The notes below the pieces were generated by a model. That model worked only from the letters and a program-made list of their open reading frames with translations. It was not told the origin of the DNA and searched no databases. A stretch of 64,000 bases of DNA from JBFWVD01 sp050246915 (lineage in GTDB: Bacteria; Actinomycetota; Acidimicrobiia; Acidimicrobiales; Ilumatobacteraceae). Every line of letters begins with the position of its first letter. Position 1 is the first letter of the stretch. The position numbers and the translations under genes are program-made. Location of the stretch: assembly GCA_050246915.1 (NCBI GenBank), contig JBFWVD010000017.1, forward strand, positions 1 to 64,000, read 5' to 3'. This document shows positions 1-8,186 of this stretch, in pieces.

Positions 1-152
1 AGCTGTCGTGGTGACATCGCCGCTCGCTTCAGCATGACCTCTCGCAGACCAGAGGGCGGGGTCACTGAATCGGCTTCGGCGAGTGCAGCTACCACGCGCT
101 CGAGCTTCCAGGTCGCGAGTGCGTCGTCGAGACCCTCGGCACCGCTCGTCAT
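1..152 (-). CDS. Partial CDS overlapping the ECF sigma factor; possible anti-sigma or accessory protein
   Basis: The reverse strand has an ATG at 150-152 that overlaps the sigma-factor stop codon (ATGA-type overlap), and the frame stays open to the window edge, giving about 50 N-terminal residues beginning MTSGAEGLDDALATWKLERV. Tight coupling to an ECF sigma gene suggests an anti-sigma factor or another accessory protein made with it. The visible part shows only a charged, probably helical N-terminus with a TPPSGLREVML segment. No zinc-finger or membrane segment lies in this stretch. The gene is cut by the window end, so its family cannot be assigned here. Confidence 0.55.
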   Translation of the reverse strand, partial: MTSGAEGLDDALATWKLERVVAALAEADSVTPPSGLREVMLKRAAMSPRQ

Positions 153-790
153 GACAACACCACACCTTCTGTGGGATCGAGGATGCCAGCGAGCCGCCGC
201 AAGCCGAGACGTATGCGGCTCTTGGCCGTGCCTTCGCTCGCCCCGGTGCGTTCGGCGACCTGACGGAACGTGAGGCCATCGAAGTAGGCGAGTTCGATCG
301 CCAGTCGCTGTGCCTCGGGCAGGGCCAACAGCGCTCGACGGACCAGTGCTCCGGCCTCACGAGCCAACACGGCCTCGTCCACGTTCGGCGTGGGGGCATC
401 GGACACGGTTCGTGAACGCTCCTCGTGAGATGACCGGCGCGTTGTTCGCCGGATGAGATCGATGCATCGGCGGCGCGTGATCACCGCGAGGAAGGTGCGC
501 ATGCTCCCCTTCTCCGGATCCCACGCTTCAGGACGCTTCCAGAGCTCCACGAACACCTCCTGGCTCACGTCCGACGCCAGATCGTTCCCCACCAAACGAA
601 CCGCGATGCCGTGCACCAGCGCGCAGTACTGGTCGTAGATCGCGGACAGCGCCGAGTCATCGCCCACCATGATGCGGGCGATCATCTGCCGCTCCCAGGT
701 CCCCGTGCTCTCGGACACTGCCGCGGACGTTACCGCCGACACAGCACCCGATCCGCGGGCAGGTGCCCGATCCATCACCCCCGCGGCCAT
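149..790 (-). CDS. ECF-type RNA polymerase sigma factor
   Basis: This 213-residue protein carries the two standard ECF sigma regions. Region 2 (about residues 45-115) contains AIYDQYCALVHGIA and the FLAVITRRRCIDLIRR promoter-melting/-10 recognition helix. Region 4 (about 150-205) has LPEAQRLAIELAYFDGLTFRQVAE followed by the helix-turn-helix GASEGTAKSRIRLGLRRL. It would direct RNA polymerase to a small regulon. The upstream gene (793-1617, same strand) ends 2 bp before this start and the downstream partial gene overlaps its stop, so the three are probably co-transcribed. The first 30 or so residues are weakly constrained, so a start further in is possible. ECF subgroup not assigned. Confidence 0.9.
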   Translation of the reverse strand: MAAGVMDRAPARGSGAVSAVTSAAVSESTGTWERQMIARIMVGDDSALSAIYDQYCALVHGIAVRLVGNDLASDVSQEVFVELWKRPEAWDPEKGSMRTFLAVITRRRCIDLIRRTTRRSSHEERSRTVSDAPTPNVDEAVLAREAGALVRRALLALPEAQRLAIELAYFDGLTFRQVAERTGASEGTAKSRIRLGLRRLAGILDPTEGVVLS

Positions 791-792
791 GG

Positions 793-1617
793 TCAGTCGA
801 AGAGCGGTGATGTCAATGAGTTCCGGCGCGCAACCTCGATGAGCAGTGGCAACGTCTCGGCGCTCGGCGGGCCTTGTGGCACATGGGCATCGACATCGTC
901 GAAGAAGGACGATGCCCGATGTCCACTCGTGATCGCCACGAACGTGGCATCACTCGACGCGATCCGATACGAGTGCACCGTCCCTGCAGGGAAGGATACG
1001 AACGAGCCCGGGCCCAGTCGCACCATCTCGTCGGCGATCATGACCTCGACCTCTCCGGCCAGTGCGAGGAACGACTCGTCCCATGGATGGGCATGAGGTG
1101 GCGGTCCGCTGTCAGCCGGGCCCGACACCCGGAAGACCTCATATGGGCCGCCGGCCCTCAGCACCTCGACGTGATCACCGACGACGTCCAGGGTCCGACC
1201 GGTGTGTCGGCGGTTGCGTTCAGCGGCGGCACGCTCGTGCAGGGCCCAGTCGGTGATGTGCCGGAACGAGACCACCTTCCCATCGGGTCCGAAACGCCAC
1301 TCGTGCGCCTCCAAGCTCATCGGGATCTCACCACCGTCGATGATGCGACCGGCATGCCACACCGGCACGATCACCACATCACCGCCCTCGCACATCTCAC
1401 CGGGCTCGAAATGGGTCAACTGCAAGTTGGACATCAGATGCCCGAAGAACGCCGCAGCATGGGCCTTGCCGGATCCTGGCACCACATAGGGCAAGCCGGT
1501 GTCACGGATGCCGTGCTCCCAAGCGACATCAACATCGAGGCGCTCCAAGATCGCGTCGACATCGCCCCGGCCGAAGGCCTCATAGATCGATCCCACTGTC
1601 CCCAGATTGTCCGCCAT
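793..1617 (-). CDS. SnoaL-like/cupin two-domain protein
   Basis: A 274-residue soluble protein with two small-molecule-binding folds. Residues about 1-125 resemble a SnoaL/NTF2-like domain (opening SIYEAFGRGDVDAILERL, later EWRFGPDGKVVSFRHITDW). Residues about 150-250 form a cupin with histidine-rich metal-binding motifs (PPPHAHPWDESFLAL, then PAGTVHSY). The ATG is preceded on its strand by a GAGGGGAT Shine-Dalgarno-like run. It is the first gene of a probable operon with the ECF sigma factor, which is suggestive because the known ECF41 sigma group carries a SnoaL domain fused to the sigma factor itself. Substrate unknown; a ligand-sensing or catalytic role is inference. Confidence 0.8.
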   Translation of the reverse strand: MADNLGTVGSIYEAFGRGDVDAILERLDVDVAWEHGIRDTGLPYVVPGSGKAHAAAFFGHLMSNLQLTHFEPGEMCEGGDVVIVPVWHAGRIIDGGEIPMSLEAHEWRFGPDGKVVSFRHITDWALHERAAAERNRRHTGRTLDVVGDHVEVLRAGGPYEVFRVSGPADSGPPPHAHPWDESFLALAGEVEVMIADEMVRLGPGSFVSFPAGTVHSYRIASSDATFVAITSGHRASSFFDDVDAHVPQGPPSAETLPLLIEVARRNSLTSPLFD

Positions 1618-1692
1618 GGCGATCCCCTCTCGATCCCAGGCCGGTCCCTCCGGCCACGGTCATCGGCAGTTCGTCGCTCGCGGCGCCGTGGA

Positions 1693-2265
1693 TCACTTCA
1701 AACGGGATTCGAGTCGTCGATCGGGCACCAACCAGATGAGCGCCACGATGACGTAGCCGGCGATGCCGAGCCAGCGGCTCACGATGGTCAGCGGGAGGGC
1801 CACCGCGTAGATGATCGGCGATGCCTTGCCCTTCAGGTCTCGGCCGAGCGCCGAAGCGAGCAACGAGTCCCGGCCGTTCTCGCGAACGATCAGGGTCTGC
1901 AAGATGAAGTACGAGATGGCCGCTGCGAGGAGCACGACTCCGTATACCGCCGTCGGCACCCGGTCGAAGTCGTTCTCTCCCATCCATGCGGTGGTGAAGG
2001 GAACCAGCGAGAGCCAGAACAACAGATGCAAGTTCGCCCACAGGACAACGCCGTTGACCCGCTCAGTGGCCTGCAGCATGTGGTGATGGTTGTTCCAATA
2101 GATCCCGAGGTACACGAAGCTGAGGATGTAGCTGAGGAACACCGGCGCCAGCTCGCGTAACTCGTGGAACTCCGGCGACTCGGGCACGTGCAGTTCGAGC
2201 ACCATGATGGTGATCAAGATGGCGATGACACCATCGCTGAACGCTTCCATTCGACCGGTCTTCAT
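1693..2265 (-). CDS. TMEM175-family (DUF1211) potassium channel-like membrane protein
   Basis: The 190-residue protein begins MKTGRMEAFSDGVIAI, matching the hallmark R-x(3)-FSDGV motif of TMEM175-type channels in the first membrane helix. It has about five to six hydrophobic segments and the length typical of bacterial TMEM175 homologues, which form tetrameric K+ channels. The longer open frame runs upstream to 2613, but that part is Arg-rich and overlaps the divergent SDR gene, so I start at 2265. This start lies exactly 6 nt downstream of TATGGT (2272-2277 on this strand), a leaderless promoter. There is no Shine-Dalgarno sequence. Confidence 0.85.
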   Translation of the reverse strand: MKTGRMEAFSDGVIAILITIMVLELHVPESPEFHELRELAPVFLSYILSFVYLGIYWNNHHHMLQATERVNGVVLWANLHLLFWLSLVPFTTAWMGENDFDRVPTAVYGVVLLAAAISYFILQTLIVRENGRDSLLASALGRDLKGKASPIIYAVALPLTIVSRWLGIAGYVIVALIWLVPDRRLESRLK

Positions 2266-2333
2266 CTGCGAACCATATCGATCGGCGTTGCCAGCCCGGT
2301 GGCCCCGACCTGTCGGGCTGGCAGACTGCATCG
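2266..2333. promoter_or_regulatory. Divergent leaderless promoter region
   Basis: This 68-bp gap separates the TMEM175 gene (minus) from the SDR gene (plus). On the minus strand TATGGT (2272-2277) stands 6 nt from the ATG at 2265. On the plus strand CAGACT (2322-2327) stands 6 nt from the GTG at 2334. Both fit a -10 box with transcription starting at the start codon. The -35 regions are not obvious. Confidence 0.5.
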
Positions 2334-3293
2334 GTGACGTGGATGCCCGATCCAGATGCACTGCGAGGTCGCGTCGCCGTGGTCGCAGGAGCCACACGAG
2401 GCGCGGGCCGAGGCATCGCTGCCGCTCTCGGTGAAGCCGGCGCCACGGTGTACTGCACCGGACGCACCAGTCGAACCGCCACCTTGCGCTCGGACTACGA
2501 CCGCGCCGAGACCATCGAAGAGACAGCGGAACTCGTGAGTTCGCTCGGGGGCGTCGGGATCGCCGTGCCCGTCGACCATCTCGACTCGGCTCAGGTCGCC
2601 ACCCTGGCTGCACGTATCGCGGCCGATCACGGCCACATCGACGTGTTGGTCAACAACGTGTGGGGCGGCGAGCTGCTCACCGGCGGACCGAGCGGCTGGA
2701 ACACGCCGATCTGGGCGCACGATCTCGACGCCGGATTGCGAATCGTGCATCTCGGTCTCGAGACCCACCTCATCACGTCCCACCATCTCCTCCCCCTGCT
2801 CATCGAACGCGCAGGTGGTCTGTTGGTGGAGGTGACGGATGGAGCGAACGAGTACAACGACACGCGTTATCGGATATCGGTCTTCTACGACTTGGTGAAG
2901 ACGGGCGTGAACCGCCTGGCCTTCTCCCAAGGCCACGAGCTCGCGCCCCATGGGGCAACTGCGGTTGCGCTCACCCCGGGCTGGATGCGCTCGGAGATGA
3001 TGCTCGAGGCGTTCGGCGTCACCGAGGAGAACTGGATGGACGCTGTCACCAACGAGCCGCCCACCGCTCCGCCCGGCTTCGCGCTCTCCGAGACACCACG
3101 CTTCGTCGGGCGCGCTGTCGTCGCCGTTGCCTGCGATCCGGACCGATCCCGTTGGAACCAGCGGTCCGTGGATTCCGGTCGTCTGGCGGTCGAGTACGGA
3201 TTCACCGATGTCGACGGATCGAGACCTGATGTGTGGCGATACATGCTCGACGAGGAGAACGGGACACAAGATGACATCACCACGTATCGGTGA
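2334..3293 (+). CDS. Short-chain dehydrogenase/reductase (SDR)
   Basis: A 319-residue Rossmann-fold oxidoreductase. The cofactor motif is AGATRGAGRGIA (about residues 18-29, variant of TGxxxGxG), followed by CTGRTSR, which hints at NADP binding. The structural NNAG motif appears as NNVWG, and the catalytic YxxxK as YDLVK after ISVF. The large insertion after the NNVWG motif and the long C-terminus resemble the DHRS1-like SDR branch. The start is GTG 2334 (6 nt after CAGACT), with ATG 2343 as an alternative. The LLM oxidoreductase gene follows 18 bp downstream and is probably co-transcribed. Substrate unknown. Confidence 0.88.
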   Translation: MTWMPDPDALRGRVAVVAGATRGAGRGIAAALGEAGATVYCTGRTSRTATLRSDYDRAETIEETAELVSSLGGVGIAVPVDHLDSAQVATLAARIAADHGHIDVLVNNVWGGELLTGGPSGWNTPIWAHDLDAGLRIVHLGLETHLITSHHLLPLLIERAGGLLVEVTDGANEYNDTRYRISVFYDLVKTGVNRLAFSQGHELAPHGATAVALTPGWMRSEMMLEAFGVTEENWMDAVTNEPPTAPPGFALSETPRFVGRAVVAVACDPDRSRWNQRSVDSGRLAVEYGFTDVDGSRPDVWRYMLDEENGTQDDITTYR

Positions 3294-3311
3294 ACGCTTG
3301 GAGCACACGCC

Positions 3312-4211
3312 ATGAAGTACGCACTCGGAGTCATGCAGCTGGGATCGGACGAAGCGTTGTTCACGCGTTCGTTCGTACGTCAGTACGCGAAGGCTGCGGA
3401 AGACGCAGGGTTCGACGGCATCTTCTTCACCGAACATCCGATCCCCGATGACAGGTGGCTGGCCACCGGCGGGCACGACGCCCTCGATCCGTTCGTGGCG
3501 TTGTCGTTCGTGGCCGCGGCGACCGAACGAGTGCGGCTCATCACCAACCTCACCGTGCTGCCGTATCGAAACCCGTTCTTGTTGGCAAAGTCGGTGGCCA
3601 CGTTGGACCTCCTCTCCGACGGCCGCGTCACCCTCGGGGTGGGGGTCGGTTACTTGCAAGGTGAGTACGACGCGCTCGGCGTCGACCACGGCGAGCGCAA
3701 CGAGTTGTTCGACGAGGTACTCGAGGTCGCCCGCAAGGCGTGGACGGGGAAGAGCGTGCAGCACAACGGAAAGCACTTCACCGCCAAGGGCAACACTGCC
3801 CGCCCGACACCCATACAGGCCCACATCCCCGTATGGGTGGGCGGCAACTCGACGCTGTCACTGCGCCGCGTGGCGACCACCGCCGACGGATGGATCCCGC
3901 TGCACAATCCGGCGTCGCTGGGAAACCGCCGGCGCTCACCGAGCCTCGAAGGACTCGATGATCTCGAGGCCTATCTGGGGCGACTGAAGACGTTGCGGGC
4001 CGAGGCAGGGCGAGCTGATGCACCCCTCGACGTGATGTGGCACGACATGTTCGGCATCGTGAGCGACGGCGAGAAGGCGAAGTTGCGTGACGACCTGCAT
4101 CGCCAAGCGGAGCTGGGCATCACCTGGAACTCGGTGACGTGCACCGAGCACGACCCGACGTCGATTCTGGCGTTCATCGACTCCTTCGGGGACAAGATCA
4201 TCCGCGGCTGA
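3312..4211 (+). CDS. LLM-class (luciferase-like) F420-dependent oxidoreductase
   Basis: The 299-residue protein is a TIM-barrel luciferase-like monooxygenase/reductase. Typical segments are YAKAAEDAGFDGIFFTEH, RVRLITNLTVLPYRNPFLLAKSVATLD, GRVTLGVGVGYL and PVWVGGNS. The overall layout matches the actinobacterial TIGR03619-like F420-dependent group. Such enzymes use reduced F420 (or FMN) for hydride transfer. The presence of fbiC and cofC in the same window makes F420 the likely cofactor. It follows the SDR closely, and a strong hairpin (4218-4251) ends the unit. Substrate not predictable. Confidence 0.87.
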   Translation: MKYALGVMQLGSDEALFTRSFVRQYAKAAEDAGFDGIFFTEHPIPDDRWLATGGHDALDPFVALSFVAAATERVRLITNLTVLPYRNPFLLAKSVATLDLLSDGRVTLGVGVGYLQGEYDALGVDHGERNELFDEVLEVARKAWTGKSVQHNGKHFTAKGNTARPTPIQAHIPVWVGGNSTLSLRRVATTADGWIPLHNPASLGNRRRSPSLEGLDDLEAYLGRLKTLRAEAGRADAPLDVMWHDMFGIVSDGEKAKLRDDLHRQAELGITWNSVTCTEHDPTSILAFIDSFGDKIIRG

Positions 4212-4217
4212 ACGCGA

Positions 4218-4251
4218 CGAGGGGGACAGGACCGTGGTCCTGTCCCCCTCG
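4218..4251. terminator. Bidirectional hairpin terminator
   Basis: A perfect 15-bp stem (left arm 4218-4232 starting CGAGGGGG, right arm 4237-4251) closes a CGTG tetraloop. It lies between the convergent LLM oxidoreductase and enoyl-CoA hydratase genes. There is no U-tract, as is common for high-GC actinobacterial terminators. Confidence 0.8.
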
Positions 4252-4283
4252 AACGACGTTGAGCGACGCGGCGCGAGTAGTAC

Positions 4284-5054
4284 TCAGGCCTTCTTGAAAC
4301 CCTCGATGGTCTTGCGGATGTCGTCGGTCGAGAACGATGCCTCTTCAGCGGCGTTGGCGAACGGCGACACCATGCGAACTGCAGCTTGGATGTGCAGGTT
4401 GAGCGCCCGCTTGGTCTCCTGGATCGCCTGCATCGGCTGGGCCGCCAGACGGTTGGCGATGCGCATGGCTTCTTCCATGAGCTTGTCGTCCGGCACCGCG
4501 AAGGTGGCGAGTCCGAGCTCGACACACTGCTTTGCCGGGATGCGATCTCCGGTGAGCAGGTAGTACTTGGCCTGCAGCATCTTCATGAGTACCGGCCACT
4601 GCACGGCACCACCGTCGCCGGCCACGAGACCGATCGGGACATGGGTATCGGCCATGAAGGTGCTCTCGGCGATGAGCACGACGTCGCACGACGTGGCGAC
4701 GCTGCAGCCGAGTCCGACAGCCGGACCGTTGACCGCCGAGATCATCGGGATGGGGCACTCGAGCATGGCATCGAGCAGGCGCTGGGCGCCGCGCATCGAC
4801 TCGGCGCGGTGGATGGGGTCCTCGTAGGACCTGATGAACCCGGGGATGTTGCCACCAGCACTGAAGGCCTTGCCGGCACCGGTGAGCACGATTGCCTTGA
4901 CCGTCCGGTCATGGGCCAGATGCGTCCAGATCTCCTGCATGCCGTCGTGCATCGAGTCAGAGAAGGCGTTGCGCATCTCTGGGTTGTTCAAGGTCACGAT
5001 GGCCACGGGGCCGTCGTGCTCGATGATGATGTCGGGCGTGGGAACGTAAGCCAT
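4284..5054 (-). CDS. Enoyl-CoA hydratase/isomerase-family (crotonase) protein lacking the usual catalytic glutamates
   Basis: A 256-residue crotonase-fold protein with the CoA-binding and oxyanion-hole elements GKAFSAGGN (about 61-69) and NGPAVGLG (about 109-116). When aligned to rat mitochondrial enoyl-CoA hydratase, the two catalytic glutamates (E144 and E164) fall on Ser118 and His138 (in ADTHVPIGLVAGDGG). It is therefore unlikely to be a classical hydratase; an isomerase, hydrolase or other crotonase reaction is possible. ADTHV-GLVAGDGG is a variant I associate with many actinobacterial paralogues. A GGAG motif precedes the ATG. It is divergent from the downstream amidohydrolase operon. 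Confidence 0.88.
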   Translation of the reverse strand: MAYVPTPDIIIEHDGPVAIVTLNNPEMRNAFSDSMHDGMQEIWTHLAHDRTVKAIVLTGAGKAFSAGGNIPGFIRSYEDPIHRAESMRGAQRLLDAMLECPIPMISAVNGPAVGLGCSVATSCDVVLIAESTFMADTHVPIGLVAGDGGAVQWPVLMKMLQAKYYLLTGDRIPAKQCVELGLATFAVPDDKLMEEAMRIANRLAAQPMQAIQETKRALNLHIQAAVRMVSPFANAAEEASFSTDDIRKTIEGFKKA

Positions 5055-5204
5055 GTCGCTGCACTCCAGGTGGGTCCGTTTTTCCTGACCCTAGCCCTGA
5101 CGCCCCCCAAGGCTTCCAACGCCGAAGGCCCCAGATCGGCCTGGACACCACGAACGACCCAACCTGCCCGTCCGCTACCGTTCGGTCGAGCACTTGGGGG
5201 TGTG

Positions 5205-6932
5205 ATGCTGGACCACGCGATCGTCGGTGGCACCGTTGTCGATGGCACCGGTGGACCGGCCCGTCGAGCCGACGTCGGTATCCGCGATGGCCGCATCGTG
5301 GCCGTCGGGCAACTGGACGAGCCGGCGGCGGCGACCCTCGATGCCACCGGGCTCATCGTGGCGCCCGGCTTCGTCGATCCCCACACCCACTACGACGCGC
5401 AGTTGTTCTGGGACCCTCATGCCGGACCATCGAGCGCGCACGGGGTCACCAGCGTCATCGGCGGCAACTGCGGGTTCACGTTGGCGCCGTTGCGCGATCG
5501 CGATGCCGACTACACCCGCAAGATGATGGCCCAGGTCGAGGGGATGCCGCTGATCGCCCTCGAAGAGGCCGTGCCGTGGACGTGGGAGTCGTTCCCGCAA
5601 TATCTCGATCGCCTCGAGGGGAACCTCGGGGTCAATTCAGGTTTCCTGGTCGGCCACTGCGCCCTGCGTCGCTACGTCCTCGGCGACGACTTCGCCCGGG
5701 AATCGACCGACGACGAACTGCGCCGCATCAGCGATCTCCTGATCGCATCACTCGCTGCCGGCGGGCTCGGCCTGTCCACGACGCGATCGGCCACCCATGT
5801 CGACGGCGAAGGCAATCCCGTCCCGAGTCGCTGGGCGTCGGAGGCCGAACTCCTGCACCTGTGCCGAGTGGTGGGCGAGCACGATGGCACATCGCTGGAG
5901 GGGATCTTCCCCGGGTGCCTCGGCGGATTCAGCGATGATGAGGTCGAGCTGTTGGCCCAGATGAGCGCAGCGGCACATCGCCCGTTGAACTGGAACGTGC
6001 TGACCGCGTCCGCCGATGAACAAGCGAAGGCGACGGCGCAATTGCGACCTTCGTTACGGGCCCGTGAGATCGGTGGGCGGGTCGTAGCGCTCACCATGCC
6101 GGTGTTTGCGGACAACAACATGAGCTTCCTCACGTTCTGTGCGCTGTGGCTGTTGCCGGGGTGGCGAGAGGTCCTCGATGTGCCGGTGCCCGAGCGGATC
6201 GTCCGGCTGAACGATCCGGCGGTGCGAGCCGAGATGATGGCCAAGGCCGAGGCATCGCCCGCCCGCCCGCTCGTCGCCCTGACGCAGTTCGATCGCTATC
6301 TCATCGGTGACGTGTACTGCCAGGAGAACGAGCAGTACCGCAATCGGATGGTGTCGGACATCGCCGCGGAACTGGGCCAGGACGCGTTCACCACGGTGGT
6401 CCAGATCGCGTCACGCGACGATCTGCGCACCGTGCTGTGGCCACAACCGTCGACCGACCGGGCCGATGACTGGGAGACGCGGCGAGCGTTGTGGGACAAC
6501 GATGATGTGCTGCTGGGCGGGTCGGACGCCGGCGCGCACCTCGATCGGATGCTCGGTTCGGCCTATCCCACCCGTTTCCTGGCCGACTGTCTGCGCGGTC
6601 GTCAGCTGGTACCACTCGAACGGGCCGTGCAGATGATGACCGATGAGCCGGCCCGACTGTTCGGACTGCGCGACCGAGGACGACTCGTCGTGGGTGCTCA
6701 CGCCGACGTCGTCGTGTTCGACCCAGCCACGGTCGGCGCAACACCGACGCGGCTGGCGTTCGATCTGCCAGGCGACTCGAAGCGCTTGTTGTCCGATCCC
6801 GTCGGCATCGTGCGCGTATACGTCAACGGCTGCGAGTCCGTCGTCGACGGGCACCCATGCGGCGCGCTCGCCGGCACGGTGCTCCGATCTGGGCGCGACA
6901 CCACCGGCACCGACACACGCACCATGCCATGA
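5205..6932 (+). CDS. N-acyl-D-amino-acid deacylase-like amidohydrolase
   Basis: The 575-residue protein belongs to the metal-dependent amidohydrolase superfamily, D-aminoacylase branch. It opens with the small beta-sandwich (HAIVGGTVVDGTGGPARRADV), then the metal motif PHTHYDAQLFWDP (near residue 60), GGNCGFTLAP (the Cys bridging position of D-aminoacylases) and a late GGSDAGAHLD. A much longer frame is open upstream, but it overlaps the opposite-strand crotonase gene and reads as low-complexity shadow, so I start at ATG 5205, just after TTGGGGG. GTG 5202 is also possible. The next amidohydrolase gene begins 20 bp downstream. Native substrate unknown. Confidence 0.87.
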   Translation: MLDHAIVGGTVVDGTGGPARRADVGIRDGRIVAVGQLDEPAAATLDATGLIVAPGFVDPHTHYDAQLFWDPHAGPSSAHGVTSVIGGNCGFTLAPLRDRDADYTRKMMAQVEGMPLIALEEAVPWTWESFPQYLDRLEGNLGVNSGFLVGHCALRRYVLGDDFARESTDDELRRISDLLIASLAAGGLGLSTTRSATHVDGEGNPVPSRWASEAELLHLCRVVGEHDGTSLEGIFPGCLGGFSDDEVELLAQMSAAAHRPLNWNVLTASADEQAKATAQLRPSLRAREIGGRVVALTMPVFADNNMSFLTFCALWLLPGWREVLDVPVPERIVRLNDPAVRAEMMAKAEASPARPLVALTQFDRYLIGDVYCQENEQYRNRMVSDIAAELGQDAFTTVVQIASRDDLRTVLWPQPSTDRADDWETRRALWDNDDVLLGGSDAGAHLDRMLGSAYPTRFLADCLRGRQLVPLERAVQMMTDEPARLFGLRDRGRLVVGAHADVVVFDPATVGATPTRLAFDLPGDSKRLLSDPVGIVRVYVNGCESVVDGHPCGALAGTVLRSGRDTTGTDTRTMP

Positions 6933-6952
6933 CGCCGAGTCCAGGAGAAGCC

Positions 6953-8149
6953 GTGACCACCATCCCCAAGATCATCTCCGTCGACGATCATGTCGTCGAG
7001 CCACCGGATCTGTGGACCGACCGCCTCCCGTCGAAGTACGCCGACCGTGCTCCACGGGTGGTACGAGAGCGCGGCCACATGCAAGGTGATCTCGGTCCGT
7101 GGACGCGCGACGACAACTGCGACTGGGGCGACGTCTGGTACTACGACGACCTCGTCAGCCCGCTGTTCCGCTTGAGCGCGGCGATCGGCCTCGGCGATCG
7201 CGGGTTCGGCGTTACCACCTTCGACGCGATCCGGCCGGGGTGCTGGAAACAGGCGGAGCGCTTGGCGGACATGGATGCCAACCATCTCGACGCGTCGATC
7301 TGCTTCCCCAACACGCTGCCTCGTTTCTGCGGCCAGGCATTCCTCGAGCGCGACGACAAGGAACTCAGCGCCCTGTGCGTGCGGGCCTACAACGATTGGA
7401 TGATCGATGAATGGTGCGCCGGCGCCGGACGTGGCCGTCTGATCCCGCTCACGATGGTCCCGCTCTGGGATCCGCACCTGGCGGCCGCCGAGATCCGGCG
7501 ATGCGCCGCCAAGGGCAGCCACGCGGTCACCTTCTCCGAGAACCCGTATGCACTGGGATTGCCGTCGATCCACTCCGGACAATGGGACCCGTTCTTCGCC
7601 GCGTGCCAGGAGACCGAGACAGTGCTGTGCCTGCACATCGGCTCATCGTCGAAGATGCCCGGCACCACGCCGGACGCGCCGTTCATCGTGAGTTCCACGT
7701 TGACGTTCCAGAACGCCATGGGCTCGCTCATCGATTTCGTGTTCTCCGGCACGTTGGCCCGTTTCCCAGAGCTGGTCATCGCGTACTCCGAGGGTCAGGT
7801 CGGATGGATGCCCTATGTGCTCGAGCGCATGGACAAGCTGTGGCACGAACGGGTGGACAACAGCTTTGGATCGGGCTTGCCCAACCCGCCGAGCAGCTAT
7901 CTCAACGGCCGGGTGTACGGCTGCATCTTCGATGACGAGACGGGGCTCGCCAACCGTGATCGCATCGGCATGGACATCATCACGTTCGAATGCGACTATC
8001 CGCACGCCGACTCGACCTTCCCCGACACCGAGAAGGTGGCGCAGAACATCTGCACGAAGGCCGGTTTGAACGACGACGAGATCTACAAGCTCATGCGGGG
8101 CAACGCCATCCGGGCGTTCAAGCTCGACCGTTTCGGCATCACCGCCTGA
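6953..8149 (+). CDS. Amidohydrolase family 2 (ACMSD-like TIM-barrel) protein
   Basis: A 398-residue metal-dependent hydrolase/decarboxylase of the amidohydrolase-2 group. The N-terminal metal motif is SVDDHVVEPPDLW. Later signatures are VLCLHIGSSS, the strand ELVIAYSEGQVGWMPYVLERMD and the C-terminal FECDYPHADSTFPDT (metal-ligating Asp region). Proteins of this family in actinobacteria often act in aromatic or steroid side-chain breakdown. I choose GTG 6953 because AGGAG at 6943-6947 sits 5 nt upstream. An ATG at 6929 would overlap the previous stop codon. Paralogous to the product of 34461-35588. Confidence 0.87.
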   Translation: MTTIPKIISVDDHVVEPPDLWTDRLPSKYADRAPRVVRERGHMQGDLGPWTRDDNCDWGDVWYYDDLVSPLFRLSAAIGLGDRGFGVTTFDAIRPGCWKQAERLADMDANHLDASICFPNTLPRFCGQAFLERDDKELSALCVRAYNDWMIDEWCAGAGRGRLIPLTMVPLWDPHLAAAEIRRCAAKGSHAVTFSENPYALGLPSIHSGQWDPFFAACQETETVLCLHIGSSSKMPGTTPDAPFIVSSTLTFQNAMGSLIDFVFSGTLARFPELVIAYSEGQVGWMPYVLERMDKLWHERVDNSFGSGLPNPPSSYLNGRVYGCIFDDETGLANRDRIGMDIITFECDYPHADSTFPDTEKVAQNICTKAGLNDDEIYKLMRGNAIRAFKLDRFGITA

Positions 8150-8186
8150 CGAGCACCACGCCCGACGCAGGCGGCACCAGGCCCGC

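Noticed and set aside
874..2160. Long plus-strand open frame (428 residues)
   Set aside because: It is antisense to the SnoaL-cupin and TMEM175 genes and has His/Arg/Asp-rich shadow composition without any domain.
2262..3824. Long minus-strand open frame (520 residues)
   Set aside because: It lies opposite the SDR and LLM oxidoreductase genes, which have complete conserved motifs.
4386..5204. Upstream in-frame extension of the D-aminoacylase-like gene (total 848 residues)
   Set aside because: The extra 273 residues overlap the opposite-strand crotonase gene, read as shadow sequence, and the family start (HAIVGGTVVDG) begins right after 5205.
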